Assembly (NCBI GenBank): GCA_022839785.1
Contig: JALHJW010000009.1
Coordinates: 1-64,000 of the forward strand
DNA from: Desulfovibrio sp.
GTDB lineage: Bacteria; Desulfobacterota; Desulfovibrionia; Desulfovibrionales; Desulfovibrionaceae
Reading direction: 5' to 3'
DNA: 64,000 nt
Position 1 is the stretch's first letter, and each line of letters begins with the position of its first letter. The notes under the pieces were generated by a model that worked only from the letters and a program-made list of their open reading frames with translations, ran no database searches and had not been told where the DNA came from. Of the stretch, positions 16,984-25,842 are shown one piece after another. The translations under genes and the position numbers were made by a program.

Positions 16984-18783
16984 ATGCGCGCCGCCGTCGC
17001 CTTCTCCCCCGCCGACCATCCGGACGAGCCGGGCGTCTACCTCATGAAGGACGCCCGCGGCCGCATCCTCTACGTGGGCAAGGCGCTGAGCCTGCGCCGC
17101 CGCCTGGCCTCCTACTTCCGTCCGGCCGAGACCCTGGCGCCCAAGACGCGGGCGCTCATGGCCCGGGTCGCGGCCATCGACACCCTGCTCACGACCACGG
17201 AGAAGGAGGCCCTGCTCCTTGAGAACAGCCTGATCAAGAAGCACCGGCCGCGCTACAACATCGTGCTGCGCGACGACAAGCAGTACCTCCTCTTCAAGCT
17301 CACGCGCCGCCACGAGTGGCCCCGTCTGACCGTGACCCGCAAGGCCGAGCGCGACGGCTCGGCCTACTTCGGCCCCTTCACCTCGGCCGCCGCGGCCAAG
17401 GAGACGTGGCGGCTCATCGGCCGCGTCTTTCCGCTGCGCAAGTGCTCGGACCGTACCCTGCAAAACCGCGTCCGGCCCTGCCTCTATCATTATATGCACC
17501 AATGCCCGGCCCCTTGCGTGCAGGAGGCGGACCGCGCGGCCTACGCGGCCGTGGTGTCCAAGGTCGAGATGCTGCTCGCCGGGCGTTCCGAGGAGCTGGT
17601 GCGCGACCTTGAGTCCCGCATGCGCGCGGCCTCGGACGCCCTGGCCTTCGAGCAGGCCGCGGCCTTGCGCGACCAGATCCGCGCCGTGCGCCAGACCCTG
17701 GAGCAGCAGGCCACGGTCCTGCCCGGCGGGGAGGACCTCGACGCCGCGGCCGTGGCCCGGGCGGGCGACGGCCTCGGCCTGTGCCTGCTCTTCGTGCGCC
17801 AGGGGCGGCTCATCGGCCAGAAGACCTTCCACTGGCAGGGGCTGGAGGCCGAGGACGGGCCGGAGGCCGTGGCCGCGGCCCTGATGCAGTTCTACGGCCC
17901 GGGCAGGCTGCTGCCGCCGCTCATCCTGCTGCCCTGGGAGCTGGACGACGCCTCGCTGGCCGAGGTCCTGGCCGAGCGGCGGGGCGGGCCGCTCGGCCTG
18001 CGCACGCCGCGCGGCGCGGTGGAGAAGCGGCTCTTGGAGATGGCCCGGCGCAACGCCGCCCGGGCCGTGCGCGAGGAGGGCGAGGCCCTGGCCGAGGCCC
18101 TGGCCCGCGCCCTGCATCTGCCGCATCCGCCCGAGCGCATCGAGTGCGTGGATGTCTCGCACCTGGGTGGCCAGGCCACGCGCGCCGGGCACGTGGTCTT
18201 CGCGCAGGGGCGGCCCCTGGCGGCCGAGAACCGGGCCTACGACCTGGGCGACGTGGGCGGGGACGACTACCGCGCCCTGGCCGCCTGGACCGCGCGGCGC
18301 ATCGGGAGCGGACCGCCCTGGCCCGACCTCGTGCTCGTGGACGGCGGACGCGGCCAGCTCGACGCGGTGCGCCGCAGCATGGACGAGGCCGGCGCGGCCG
18401 AGCGCTGGTCTCTGGCCTCCATCGCCAAGGCGGGCCGCGGCGGCGGGGAGCTGGGCGACAGCGTTTTCCTGCCCGGCCGCAGGAACCCGCTGCCGCTCCG
18501 GCCCGGCAGCGCGGAACTGCTCTTTCTGCAGCGCCTGCGCGACGCGGCGCACGACCACGTCATCGGCCGCCAGCGGGCCGCGCGGCGCAGGGGGCTGGTG
18601 CGGAGCGAGCTGCTCTCGCTGCCCGGCGTCGGCCCCAAGACCGCCCGCCTGCTCTGGGACGCCTTCGGTTCGCTGGAGGCCATGCTGGCCGCGTCCGAGG
18701 AGGCCCTGGCCGCGGTCCCGGGCCTGGGGGCGAAGCGCGCCGGGCGGGTGCATGCGGCCCTGCGGGGGCTGCGCGGCGCGTAG
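16984..18783 (+). CDS. uvrC: Excinuclease ABC subunit C
   Basis: 599 residues. UvrC makes the dual incisions in nucleotide-excision repair with UvrAB. The GIY-YIG nuclease is at the N-terminus (GVYLMKDARGRILYVGKA), a UVR motif lies near residue 205, the RNase-H-like nuclease follows (ECVDVSHLGGQ, VDGGRGQLDA), and a helix-hairpin-helix pair ends the protein (LLSLPGVGPKTARLL, AVPGLGAKRAG). AAGGAGG stands just before the ATG; the spacing is short. Upstream in-frame sequence overlaps porin antisense DNA and is not coding. Confidence 0.95.
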   Translation: MRAAVAFSPADHPDEPGVYLMKDARGRILYVGKALSLRRRLASYFRPAETLAPKTRALMARVAAIDTLLTTTEKEALLLENSLIKKHRPRYNIVLRDDKQYLLFKLTRRHEWPRLTVTRKAERDGSAYFGPFTSAAAAKETWRLIGRVFPLRKCSDRTLQNRVRPCLYHYMHQCPAPCVQEADRAAYAAVVSKVEMLLAGRSEELVRDLESRMRAASDALAFEQAAALRDQIRAVRQTLEQQATVLPGGEDLDAAAVARAGDGLGLCLLFVRQGRLIGQKTFHWQGLEAEDGPEAVAAALMQFYGPGRLLPPLILLPWELDDASLAEVLAERRGGPLGLRTPRGAVEKRLLEMARRNAARAVREEGEALAEALARALHLPHPPERIECVDVSHLGGQATRAGHVVFAQGRPLAAENRAYDLGDVGGDDYRALAAWTARRIGSGPPWPDLVLVDGGRGQLDAVRRSMDEAGAAERWSLASIAKAGRGGGELGDSVFLPGRRNPLPLRPGSAELLFLQRLRDAAHDHVIGRQRAARRRGLVRSELLSLPGVGPKTARLLWDAFGSLEAMLAASEEALAAVPGLGAKRAGRVHAALRGLRGA

Positions 18784-18827
18784 GGCCGGGGGCGCGGCTT
18801 TGCACTCGGGGCCGGAACCTGCTATTG

Positions 18828-18896
18828 CGCGGGAACGCAAGACAGGAAACCTTGCGTTCCCGCGGCTGCGCCGCCACGGCCCGCTTCAGGCGGGCC
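18828..18896 (+). terminator. Two strong hairpins downstream of uvrC
   Basis: First a perfect 14-bp stem (CGCGGGAACGCAAG at 18828-18841 with its complement at 18851-18864, 9-nt loop), then GGCCCGC/GCGGGCC with a 5-nt loop (18878-18896) followed by TTGCT. Neither has a long T-run, so termination may be weak or Rho-assisted. The rest of 18784-19013 shows no gene. Confidence 0.45.
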
Positions 18897-19013
18897 TTGC
18901 TGATACCCCGGAGTGTGAAAACGGATATCTCCGCATTCGGGGAACGCGCCATGGTATTCAGAACGGGGAACGCCGCCAGACCGGCGGCTCCCCCACGTCA
19001 TCCGGAGGAGTTC

Positions 19014-20720
19014 ATGCACGTCATCCGCATCTGCGCACTGCTGCTGGCCGCGCTCTGCCTGGGCCAGCCCGCCCTGGCCCAGGACAAGGCCAAGACCTTC
19101 GCGGTCCTGCCCTTCAAGGTGCTGGGGCCCGAGAAATACGCCTACCTCGGTCCGGCCATCCAGACCATGCTCATCTCCCGCCTCTCCTGGTCCGGCCGAC
19201 TGGTCCCCATGGACAAGTCGCGTCTGGACGCCGCCGCGACCCCCCAGCCCGCCTCGCTCAGCGAGGGGTTGAGCACGGTCCGGTCCCTGGGCGTGGACTA
19301 CCTCGTCTGGGGTACGGTCTCCGTGGTCGGCGACGACGCCAGCCTGGACGTCCAGGTGGCGGACAAGGAGGGCAAGAACTGGCCCAAGAGCACAAGCGCC
19401 CGCATGAACGAACTCATCCCGCGCATGGAGGGGCTGGCCCAGGAGCTGAACGCCGAGATCTTCAAGCGGCCCGGCGCGCAGACCGCCTCGGGAAGCGCGG
19501 CGGGCGGCCAGCGCACCCCGGTGCAGATGGCCAACCCCGAGCTGATCTACAACCAGCAGGACGCGCGCCAGGACTTCTTCCTCAACCCCTACTTCAGATA
19601 CCAGGCCAACCCCGAGCAGTCCGGCCGCTGGAAGAGCCAGTCCCTGCCCATCGTGGCGTCGAGCATGGCCGTCGACGACCTGGACGGAGACGGCGAGAAC
19701 GAAATCGCCATCGTCGAGGACGGAGCCGCCTATATTTACGGCGTGCGGGCCGGAAAGCTGGACAAGCTCGCCTCCTGCGACCTGCCGCCGCGCATGCGCA
19801 TCGTGCGCGTCAACGCCTACGAACTGGGCCTGGGCGGGCACAAGAACCTCATCGTCACCGGCTACAACGAGGTCTTCGAACAGGGCAGCACCCAGGAGGG
19901 GTCCCCCTGGAGCGGCGTGCTGGCCTACGAGAACGGCAAGCTGCGCATGGTCGTGGACCGCATCCCCATGTTCCTCAACGTGATCCAGGCCCCGCCCAAC
20001 TACAAGGGCAAGCTCCTCTGCCAGAAGAAGGGCAACCACACCCCGCTGGACAGCCCGGTGCAGGAGGTGGTGCGCAACGGCCGGAGCCTGGAGCCCGGCA
20101 TGCGCGTTCCCGTGCCCGCCTACGGCAACCTCTTCAACATCGGCTACATGCCCATGGCCGAAGGGGACATGGTCCTGGTGGCGGACGACTACGACCGCAT
20201 CCGCGTCAACCAGCCGAGCGGCGAGTTCATCGCCCAGACCGGCGAGGAGTACGCCAACTCCCCCGTGGGCTTCGCCTACGGCAAGCGCGTGGCGGGCCTG
20301 GGCGTGTCGAGCAGGGCGGACGAGGTGCGCTACTGGGTGCCCATGCGCATGCTGCAGGCCAAGCTCACGGACAAGAGCAAGTACGAACTCATCGTGGGCC
20401 GCAACATCTCCGTGGCCGCGAACATCTTCGCCAACTTCCGCGACTTCCCCTACGGCGAGATCCACTCGCTCTACTGGGACGGCGTGGGCCTCTCGCTGAT
20501 CTGGAAGACCAGGCGGATGAAGGGCTCCATCGTGGACTACGCCGTGGCGGACATCGACAACGACGGCGTGCAGGAGCTGTGCGTGCTCATGCACACCTAC
20601 GCGGGCACCGCGGGCGCCGGCATGCGCCGCACGGTCATGGAGACCTACAAGCTGGTGCTCGAAGCCGCGCCGGGCAATCTGCGGCCCGAGCTGGAGAGCG
20701 AGGAAAAGGCCGTCAATTAG
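19014..20720 (+). CDS. Periplasmic protein with TolB-like N-domain and FG-GAP/VCBS-type repeats
   Basis: 568 residues. A signal peptide (about 1-23, ending PALAQ) is followed by a TolB-N-like region (KTFAVLPFKVLGPEKYAYLG, LISRLSWSGRLVPMDKS) of the kind that measures or binds at the outer membrane. From about residue 215 come calcium-type FG-GAP segments with Asp-rich loops (AVDDLDGDGENEIAIVED; AVADIDNDGVQELCVL near residue 510), implying a beta-propeller. Function is not established; an extracytoplasmic scaffold or binding role is inferred. The start at 19014 is supported by GGAGGAG and the signal peptide. A strong terminator follows. Confidence 0.7.
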   Translation: MHVIRICALLLAALCLGQPALAQDKAKTFAVLPFKVLGPEKYAYLGPAIQTMLISRLSWSGRLVPMDKSRLDAAATPQPASLSEGLSTVRSLGVDYLVWGTVSVVGDDASLDVQVADKEGKNWPKSTSARMNELIPRMEGLAQELNAEIFKRPGAQTASGSAAGGQRTPVQMANPELIYNQQDARQDFFLNPYFRYQANPEQSGRWKSQSLPIVASSMAVDDLDGDGENEIAIVEDGAAYIYGVRAGKLDKLASCDLPPRMRIVRVNAYELGLGGHKNLIVTGYNEVFEQGSTQEGSPWSGVLAYENGKLRMVVDRIPMFLNVIQAPPNYKGKLLCQKKGNHTPLDSPVQEVVRNGRSLEPGMRVPVPAYGNLFNIGYMPMAEGDMVLVADDYDRIRVNQPSGEFIAQTGEEYANSPVGFAYGKRVAGLGVSSRADEVRYWVPMRMLQAKLTDKSKYELIVGRNISVAANIFANFRDFPYGEIHSLYWDGVGLSLIWKTRRMKGSIVDYAVADIDNDGVQELCVLMHTYAGTAGAGMRRTVMETYKLVLEAAPGNLRPELESEEKAVN

Positions 20721-20758
20721 GCGTCCGGCGTCCGCGCCGCGCGCGTCGCGCCGTCATC

Positions 20759-20799
20759 GGACGGCCGGGGGGCCTTGGCCCCCCGGCCGTCCTGCTTTT
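20759..20799 (+). terminator. Rho-independent terminator after the FG-GAP gene
   Basis: A nearly perfect inverted repeat of 16-nt arms (GGACGGCCGGGGGGCC and its complement) with only TT between them, followed by TGCTTTTC. It lies 38 nt past the stop and also faces the convergent 20824-21261 gene. Confidence 0.85.
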
Positions 20800-20823
20800 C
20801 GCGCCGCCTCTTTGCGCTATTCA

Positions 20824-21261
20824 CTAGTCCTCGGCGAGACGGGCCAGGATCAGGCCCCAGAAGCCCGGTCCGCTCCCGTCCCGGGGGCGGTAGCGCCAGC
20901 CCAGGTGGGCCTCGCAGCCGCGGCACACGGCCACCTGCCAGGCGAAGCCCCCGAACCACGAGAACGCGGCCACGAACGGCCCCTCGCCCCGGCAGCCGAA
21001 GGCCTCCCGGAAACAGCCGACCTCGAAGACCAGCCCGGCCGGATTGGCGAAGACGTGGGCGTGGCGGCCGCCCACCCCGGTCCGCGCCGCGGGCGCGGCC
21101 ACCGGGCGGCCGCAGGCCCCGCAGCGGATCAGGCGGCCCTCGCCGTCCTCGTCCGGGGTCCCGGCCGCGTCCCTGTCCGGCGCGCCGGGGGCGCGGGACG
21201 CGGTCCTGCAGAGCAGGGGCGGGGGAGGCGGGGCGGGGGAAAGGGACGGCAGGGCGCGCAT
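20824..21261 (-). CDS. Stand-alone CULT-domain (cereblon-type) protein
   Basis: 145 residues; about 45 Pro/Ala-rich residues, then a complete CULT domain. Zinc-type cysteines are C47-x2-C50 and C113-x2-C116. The three tryptophans of the ligand cage are present: W102 (SWFGGFAW), W108 and W122 (HLGWRY), and the family ending FWGL is at 134-137. The order and spacing match human cereblon's thalidomide-binding domain (SWFPGYAW..C..C..H.GW..FWGL). Single-domain bacterial CULT proteins are known but their physiological ligands are not settled. No ribosome site is evident before the ATG at 21261, so the N-terminal tail may be shorter. It converges on the FG-GAP gene and is divergent from plsY. Confidence 0.85.
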   Translation of the reverse strand: MRALPSLSPAPPPPPLLCRTASRAPGAPDRDAAGTPDEDGEGRLIRCGACGRPVAAPAARTGVGGRHAHVFANPAGLVFEVGCFREAFGCRGEGPFVAAFSWFGGFAWQVAVCRGCEAHLGWRYRPRDGSGPGFWGLILARLAED

Positions 21262-21398
21262 GGGCCGATCATGGCACAGCCGGGCCGGGAAGGGAACGCG
21301 CGGGCCGGGCGGCCGGTCCGCGCCGCGGGAGCGGAACCTGTTGCCCGCCGGGCCGTTTTGCGTCAGGATGCGCAGGCAAAACGCGCAAGGAGCGCTGC

Positions 21399-22025
21399 AT
21401 GGTGCTGAACATCGGCTGGCTGGTGATGACCTTCGTCCTGGGCTCGATCCCCTTCGGGCTGCTCGTCTCGCGCATGATCTGTGGCGTGGACCCGCGCACG
21501 CAGGGCTCGCGCAACATCGGCGCGACCAACGTGGCCCGCCTGTGCGGCGCGAAATACGGGGTCCTGGCCCTGGCCCTGGATCTGCTCAAGGGATTCCTGC
21601 CCGTGTGGGCGGCCACGCTGTTCAACAACGGCTGGCTCTTCCTCTCCCTGTGCGCCCTGGCGGCCATCGTGGGGCACATGTACTCGTGCTTCCTGGGCGG
21701 CAGGGGCGGCAAGGGCTTCGCCACGACCATCGGCGCGTTCCTGGCCCTGGCCCCGGGCGTGACCGTGCTCTCCACGGCCCTGTGCATCGCCGCCATCGCC
21801 CTCTCGGGCTTCGTCTCCCTGGGCGCTCTGACCTTCGGCGCGGCCCTGCCGCTCTGCCTGCTGCTGGGCGGCGGCTTCGGCTTCCTACCCGCGGGCCTCG
21901 CGGCCATGGTCCTGCTCTACTGGAAACACCGGGAGAACATCCTCCGGCTGGCGCGCGGGGAGGAGAACCCCTGGCGCGGCGGCGACCGCGACGCCGACCA
22001 GGACGGCGACGGCCAGCCTGGCTGA
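21399..22025 (+). CDS. plsY: Acyl-phosphate:glycerol-3-phosphate acyltransferase PlsY
   Basis: 208 residues, polytopic inner-membrane enzyme that transfers an acyl group from acyl-phosphate to glycerol-3-phosphate, the first step of phospholipid synthesis. The family motifs are visible: GSIPFGLLVSR, GSRNIGATNVAR, GHMYSCFLGGRGGKGFAT and the C-terminal YWKHRENI. AAGGAG precedes the ATG at 21399. The last ~20 residues (RGGDRDADQDGDGQPG) form an acidic hydrophilic tail. Convergent with the RNB ribonuclease gene. Confidence 0.93.
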   Translation: MVLNIGWLVMTFVLGSIPFGLLVSRMICGVDPRTQGSRNIGATNVARLCGAKYGVLALALDLLKGFLPVWAATLFNNGWLFLSLCALAAIVGHMYSCFLGGRGGKGFATTIGAFLALAPGVTVLSTALCIAAIALSGFVSLGALTFGAALPLCLLLGGGFGFLPAGLAAMVLLYWKHRENILRLARGEENPWRGGDRDADQDGDGQPG

Positions 22026-22053
22026 GGGCCGGGCTCGCCGCGGGCCGTCCCGC

Positions 22054-24117
22054 CTACTCCGCGACGGCCTCGGCCACGCGGATCTCGTTCATCAGGGGAT
22101 CGGTCTTGCCGAAGCGCAGGGCGAAGCGCTGTCCGGGGATGAATTTGTCTCCGCACAGCTCCTTGGGCGCTCGCACGAAGATCTGCAGTTCCGGCACCGA
22201 GAAGCTGAGCAGCGCCCCGCAGTCCTCCACGGCCACGGCCTCGAAGAACCGTTCCGGGTTCTGCTTCACGAAGAGCAGCTTCCAATAGCGCGGCCTGAAG
22301 CGCTGCACCTGGGCGGCCGCGTCCAGCCGGGCCGAGAGGCGCGGCAGCATGGCCGAGAGGTCGTCCGCGCTCCAGGGGGCCGCGCCGTGGCGCAGGAAGC
22401 CGAAGAGCTGGGCCGCGTTGATCAGGTCGGGGTAGCGCCTGAGCGGCGAGGTGGAGGGGGCGTAAGCCTCCAGGCCCAGGGCGCGGTGCGGCCTGGGGGT
22501 CGGTTCGAGCTGGGTCGGCCCCATCTGCTTGACCACGCGGGCGATGCCGAGCGGGTCGTCCCAGACGCCGGCCAGCTCGCGCGGCAAGGCCATGTCCTGG
22601 GTGCGGTGCAGGAGCGCCACGCCGCGTTCCCTGGCCCACAGGGCGCAGGCCTCGTTGGCCAGGATCATGAATTCGCTGACCAGAACCTGGGCGCGCGGGG
22701 TGTCGCCCTTGTCCTGCAGCTCCACCACGGCGCGCTCCGGGAAGCCGGTCAGGACCACCTCGGGCTCGGGCCGCTGGATGAGCACCGCGCCGCGCTCGAT
22801 GCGCCGCTCCTGCAGCGCCTGGGCGAGCCGCGCGGCCAGGGCCATGCGCTCGCCGTCCCCGGTCTCTCCCGCCTCCCCGGCCGCGATGGCCGCCTCGGCC
22901 GCCTGGTAGGTGATGTTGCGCGCCACGCGCACGGGCGCGAAGCGGATGTCCCGCTCCAGGACCGCGCCGCTCTCCGAGAGCAGGAAGTCCAGCACCAGCC
23001 CGGGCCGCGTGAGTCCCTGGCGCAGGCTGAAGACGTCCGTGGCCAGGGCCTCGGGCAGCATGTGGGCCGCGCCCTCGGGCAGGTAGATGCTGGTGGCGCG
23101 GTCGCGTACGGCGCGGTCCAGCTCCGAGCCGAATTCCCAGGCGAAGGCCGGGCAGGCGATGGCGATGGACAGGGCCAGTCCGCCCTCGGCCCGGCGCAGG
23201 GCGAAGGCGTCGTCGATGTCGCGCGTGGTCGGGCCGTCGATGCTCACGAACCCGGCGTCCGCCTCCGCCGCCTCCGGCAGGGCGGCCACGGCCCGGGCCA
23301 TGCGCTCCGCGTCCGCGGCGAAGGGCCCGGCCCAGGCGTCGCCCCAGGCGTAGTCCGCCTGGTCGAGGTGGAAATTGTGGTGCGGCGGCACCAGCCCCCA
23401 TTTGACGGCCACGATGAGCGCCAGGTGCGGATGTTCGGGCAGGCCCTTGCGCAGTTCGCGCCAGACCGCCTCGCTCTCCTTGTCCTCGGGGTCGCGGATG
23501 CGCGCCAGGAGGATCTCCTTCAGCCGTTGCTCGGCCGCGGCGTCGCCCAGGGAGGGCGGCCGCCGGTCCGCGGGCAGGTTCCAGAGCGTCTTGACGAAGT
23601 CGCGCCCGGCCGTGACCAGCCGCTCCACGACGCGCTGGCGCTCGGCCTCGTCCATGCGGCGGGCCACTTCCTCGGCCGGATAGACGTGGAACAGGGGCGG
23701 GTGGAGTTTGAAATGCGTCTTGAGGTCCAGCAGCGCCCGGCCCACGGCGGCTACGAGGTCGGCCGGGGGGGCCTGGGAGAGCAGTTCGGCGAACCATTCG
23801 GGCGCGGCGCTGTCCACCTCGCCCTGGGCCATCTCCCACAGGGCCATGGCGTCCACCCCGGCGGCCAGCCGCGCCCGCTCCTCCACGTGGCGGCGCAGCG
23901 TCTCCTCCATGCCCGAGCGCGTGGTCACGCCCTCGTGGAGCGGGCCGCTCCACGGCAGGAGCCGGGTCGCGGGCACGGCGGCCTCGCGGCCGGTGTGGGT
24001 CAGGACCTTGAGACGGCCGGATTTGTCCTCGACGACGAAACCGGCCACGGGCTGGTTGCCCTGCATGTATTCGACGATGCACCCGGGACCGGGATGCCGC
24101 ACGAGATGGGACGACAT
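22054..24117 (-). CDS. RNB-domain exoribonuclease (RNase II/R family)
   Basis: 687 residues. The catalytic RNB core is centred on SIDGPTTRDIDDAFALRRAEG (aspartates that bind magnesium) and ends with the ASTSPLRRYPDL-type motif (here APSTSPLRRYPDLINAAQ), the RNase II/R signature. The N-terminal ~250 residues look unlike E. coli RNase R cold-shock domains; an OB-like start (CIVEYMQGNQPVAGFVVED) is followed by a helical region, and the C-terminal S1 part is short. It degrades RNA 3' to 5' by family. No strong ribosome site precedes the ATG. It is convergent with plsY. Confidence 0.85.
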   Translation of the reverse strand: MSSHLVRHPGPGCIVEYMQGNQPVAGFVVEDKSGRLKVLTHTGREAAVPATRLLPWSGPLHEGVTTRSGMEETLRRHVEERARLAAGVDAMALWEMAQGEVDSAAPEWFAELLSQAPPADLVAAVGRALLDLKTHFKLHPPLFHVYPAEEVARRMDEAERQRVVERLVTAGRDFVKTLWNLPADRRPPSLGDAAAEQRLKEILLARIRDPEDKESEAVWRELRKGLPEHPHLALIVAVKWGLVPPHHNFHLDQADYAWGDAWAGPFAADAERMARAVAALPEAAEADAGFVSIDGPTTRDIDDAFALRRAEGGLALSIAIACPAFAWEFGSELDRAVRDRATSIYLPEGAAHMLPEALATDVFSLRQGLTRPGLVLDFLLSESGAVLERDIRFAPVRVARNITYQAAEAAIAAGEAGETGDGERMALAARLAQALQERRIERGAVLIQRPEPEVVLTGFPERAVVELQDKGDTPRAQVLVSEFMILANEACALWARERGVALLHRTQDMALPRELAGVWDDPLGIARVVKQMGPTQLEPTPRPHRALGLEAYAPSTSPLRRYPDLINAAQLFGFLRHGAAPWSADDLSAMLPRLSARLDAAAQVQRFRPRYWKLLFVKQNPERFFEAVAVEDCGALLSFSVPELQIFVRAPKELCGDKFIPGQRFALRFGKTDPLMNEIRVAEAVAE

Positions 24118-24220
24118 GAACGAAAACCGCCTTTACCGCGCACACGGCGCGAACGGACAACATACCCGGCAGCCGGGCCGTTGTCACCTGCGAAGGCGGG
24201 CGCGTTTGGCGCGACGGGCC

Positions 24221-24991
24221 TCAGGGCAGGCCCCAGACCTCGCGCAGCCGCTGGTATTCCACCAGGGGGAGCTGCGCCAGGACCGGTCCTGCCCCGGCGT
24301 CCAGCCAGGCGACGAGCGCCTCCAGGGAGGCGGCGTCCAGGGCCGTGCAGCCCGCGGTGGGGGCGTCCGGCCCGCGCCGCACGTGCAGGAAAATGCACGA
24401 GCCGCCGCCGGGCGCGGCGGGCGCGGGATTGTGGTCCACCAGGAGCGCTTGGCGGTAGAGGCCGTCGGGCCGCAGCATGTCCTCGGCGCTGGTCCAGTCG
24501 CGGGGCACGGCGGCCGTGTCCACGATGCGGTTGTAGTGGGCCGAGGCCGCGTCGTCCACGCAGACCAGGCCGGCCGAGGAGGGCAGGACCGTGAAGGCGG
24601 GCGAGCCGGGCGCGCCCGGCGCGGCGTAGGCCAGGGGCAGGGCGAAGAGCCCGGCCGGGGCGCGGCCGTCGCCCTCGCGCTTGGCCGGGCCGTCGGCGCG
24701 CGGTCCGCCGTGCAGTCCCCGGCCCCAGCCCAGGCCGCCGCGCCCCACTCCCGCCGGCGTCTCGGCCAGGGCGGGCGTCCAGGCCGCGCCCGGCGCGGGC
24801 CGGGCATAGGCGGTCAGGGTCCCGGCCGGGGCGTCCCAGGAGGGGGTGACGACGAGCACGAGCTGGCGCGCCGCGGTCAGCCCGGCGGGCGGGACGTCGG
24901 GCGGCGGCACACGCACGATGGTGCGCGAGCAGGCCGCGAGCAGGCAGGCCGCGAGCGCGAGAAGGACGGCGAGGCGGGCTTCGCTGCGCAT
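24221..24991 (-). CDS. YkuD-like L,D-transpeptidase-family lipoprotein
   Basis: 256 residues. An N-terminal lipobox (LLAAC) predicts a lipid-anchored envelope protein. The catalytic region resembles the L,D-peptidoglycan transpeptidase group that has IFLHVRRG...TAGCTALD: a histidine and the nucleophilic cysteine followed by Thr-Ala. The domain also has the lysine-rich GDGRAPAGLFALPLAYA segment usual in this group. The enzymes form or trim 3-3 peptide cross-links. Its ATG shares one base with the stop of the D-Ala-D-Ala dipeptidase gene (TGATG), so both are made from one message and probably act on the same cell wall. Confidence 0.75.
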   Translation of the reverse strand: MRSEARLAVLLALAACLLAACSRTIVRVPPPDVPPAGLTAARQLVLVVTPSWDAPAGTLTAYARPAPGAAWTPALAETPAGVGRGGLGWGRGLHGGPRADGPAKREGDGRAPAGLFALPLAYAAPGAPGSPAFTVLPSSAGLVCVDDAASAHYNRIVDTAAVPRDWTSAEDMLRPDGLYRQALLVDHNPAPAAPGGGSCIFLHVRRGPDAPTAGCTALDAASLEALVAWLDAGAGPVLAQLPLVEYQRLREVWGLP

Positions 24992-25767
24992 CAGGGCGCG
25001 TCCACCGGGAAGTCGAAGAAGGTCTGGGGGAAGGGCTCGTTCCTCAGGGTGAAGTGCCACCACTCCTCGTCGTAGGGCGCGAAGCCGTTCTTCTCCATCA
25101 GGGCGCGCAGGAGCTGGCGGTTGTGGAAGGGCACCGCGCCCACGGCCGGGTTGGCGGGGTGGGAGAGGGGATCGAAGCAGTCGAAGCCCGTGCCCATGTC
25201 GATGGAGTTGTCGGGGAAGCGCTCGGCGCGCGGCGCGAGGCAGGAGGCGAGCCTCTGCCCCGGGACGTAGGCGGGCTGCCCCGGCGCGGGCAGGGGGATG
25301 ATGGTCAGGTCCACGGTGCTGCCCCGGCTGTGGGAGGATTTCTCGGCCACGTAGCCCAGGCGGAAGAAGTCGCGCTTGTCCACGTTGGGGTAGAACTCGT
25401 CCTTCATGGCCTCGTCCGGGGTCTTGCTCCAGGACACGAAGTCGGCCACGGCGCGGGCCGGGCGGTAGCAGTCGTAGATCTTCACCCCGAGCCCGGAGCG
25501 GACCAGCTCGGCGTGGACGCGGAGCACGGCCTCGGCCGCGGGCCGGGTCAGGATGCATTCGGCCGCGCCGTAGCCGTCGATGGGCCGCCCGATGAAGTTG
25601 TGCGGCCCGGCGTAGCGCATCTCCAGGGGGATATCCGGGGCCAGGTCGGTCAGACGCACGAAGCCCGCGGGCAGGGGCTCCCCGGCGCGGGCCGGACCGG
25701 GGAGGAGCGCGGCGCACAGGAGCGCGGCCAGAACGAGCAGGGGAACGGAAGGGACAAGCTGGCGCAT
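24991..25767 (-). CDS. D-alanyl-D-alanine dipeptidase (VanX/DdpX family, M15D)
   Basis: 258 residues with a signal peptide (residues 1-28, ending ARA). Zinc ligands are in SHSRGSTVDLT (His and Asp) and WWHF (His), with the Glu of DEEWWH as general base: all family residues are present. The Arg in YDCYRPARAV fits the substrate site. The enzyme hydrolyses D-Ala-D-Ala. Exported forms are thought to recycle cell-wall dipeptide rather than give glycopeptide resistance; there is no VanH/VanA gene nearby. GGAGG precedes the ATG. Overlaps the next gene by one base. Confidence 0.9.
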   Translation of the reverse strand: MRQLVPSVPLLVLAALLCAALLPGPARAGEPLPAGFVRLTDLAPDIPLEMRYAGPHNFIGRPIDGYGAAECILTRPAAEAVLRVHAELVRSGLGVKIYDCYRPARAVADFVSWSKTPDEAMKDEFYPNVDKRDFFRLGYVAEKSSHSRGSTVDLTIIPLPAPGQPAYVPGQRLASCLAPRAERFPDNSIDMGTGFDCFDPLSHPANPAVGAVPFHNRQLLRALMEKNGFAPYDEEWWHFTLRNEPFPQTFFDFPVDAP

Positions 25768-25842
25768 GCGGGCCTCCGGGGCGGGGGGGACGGACGTTCC
25801 CCCTCCATAGCCCCTCGGCCCCGGCGTCGCAAGCGGGGCGGG

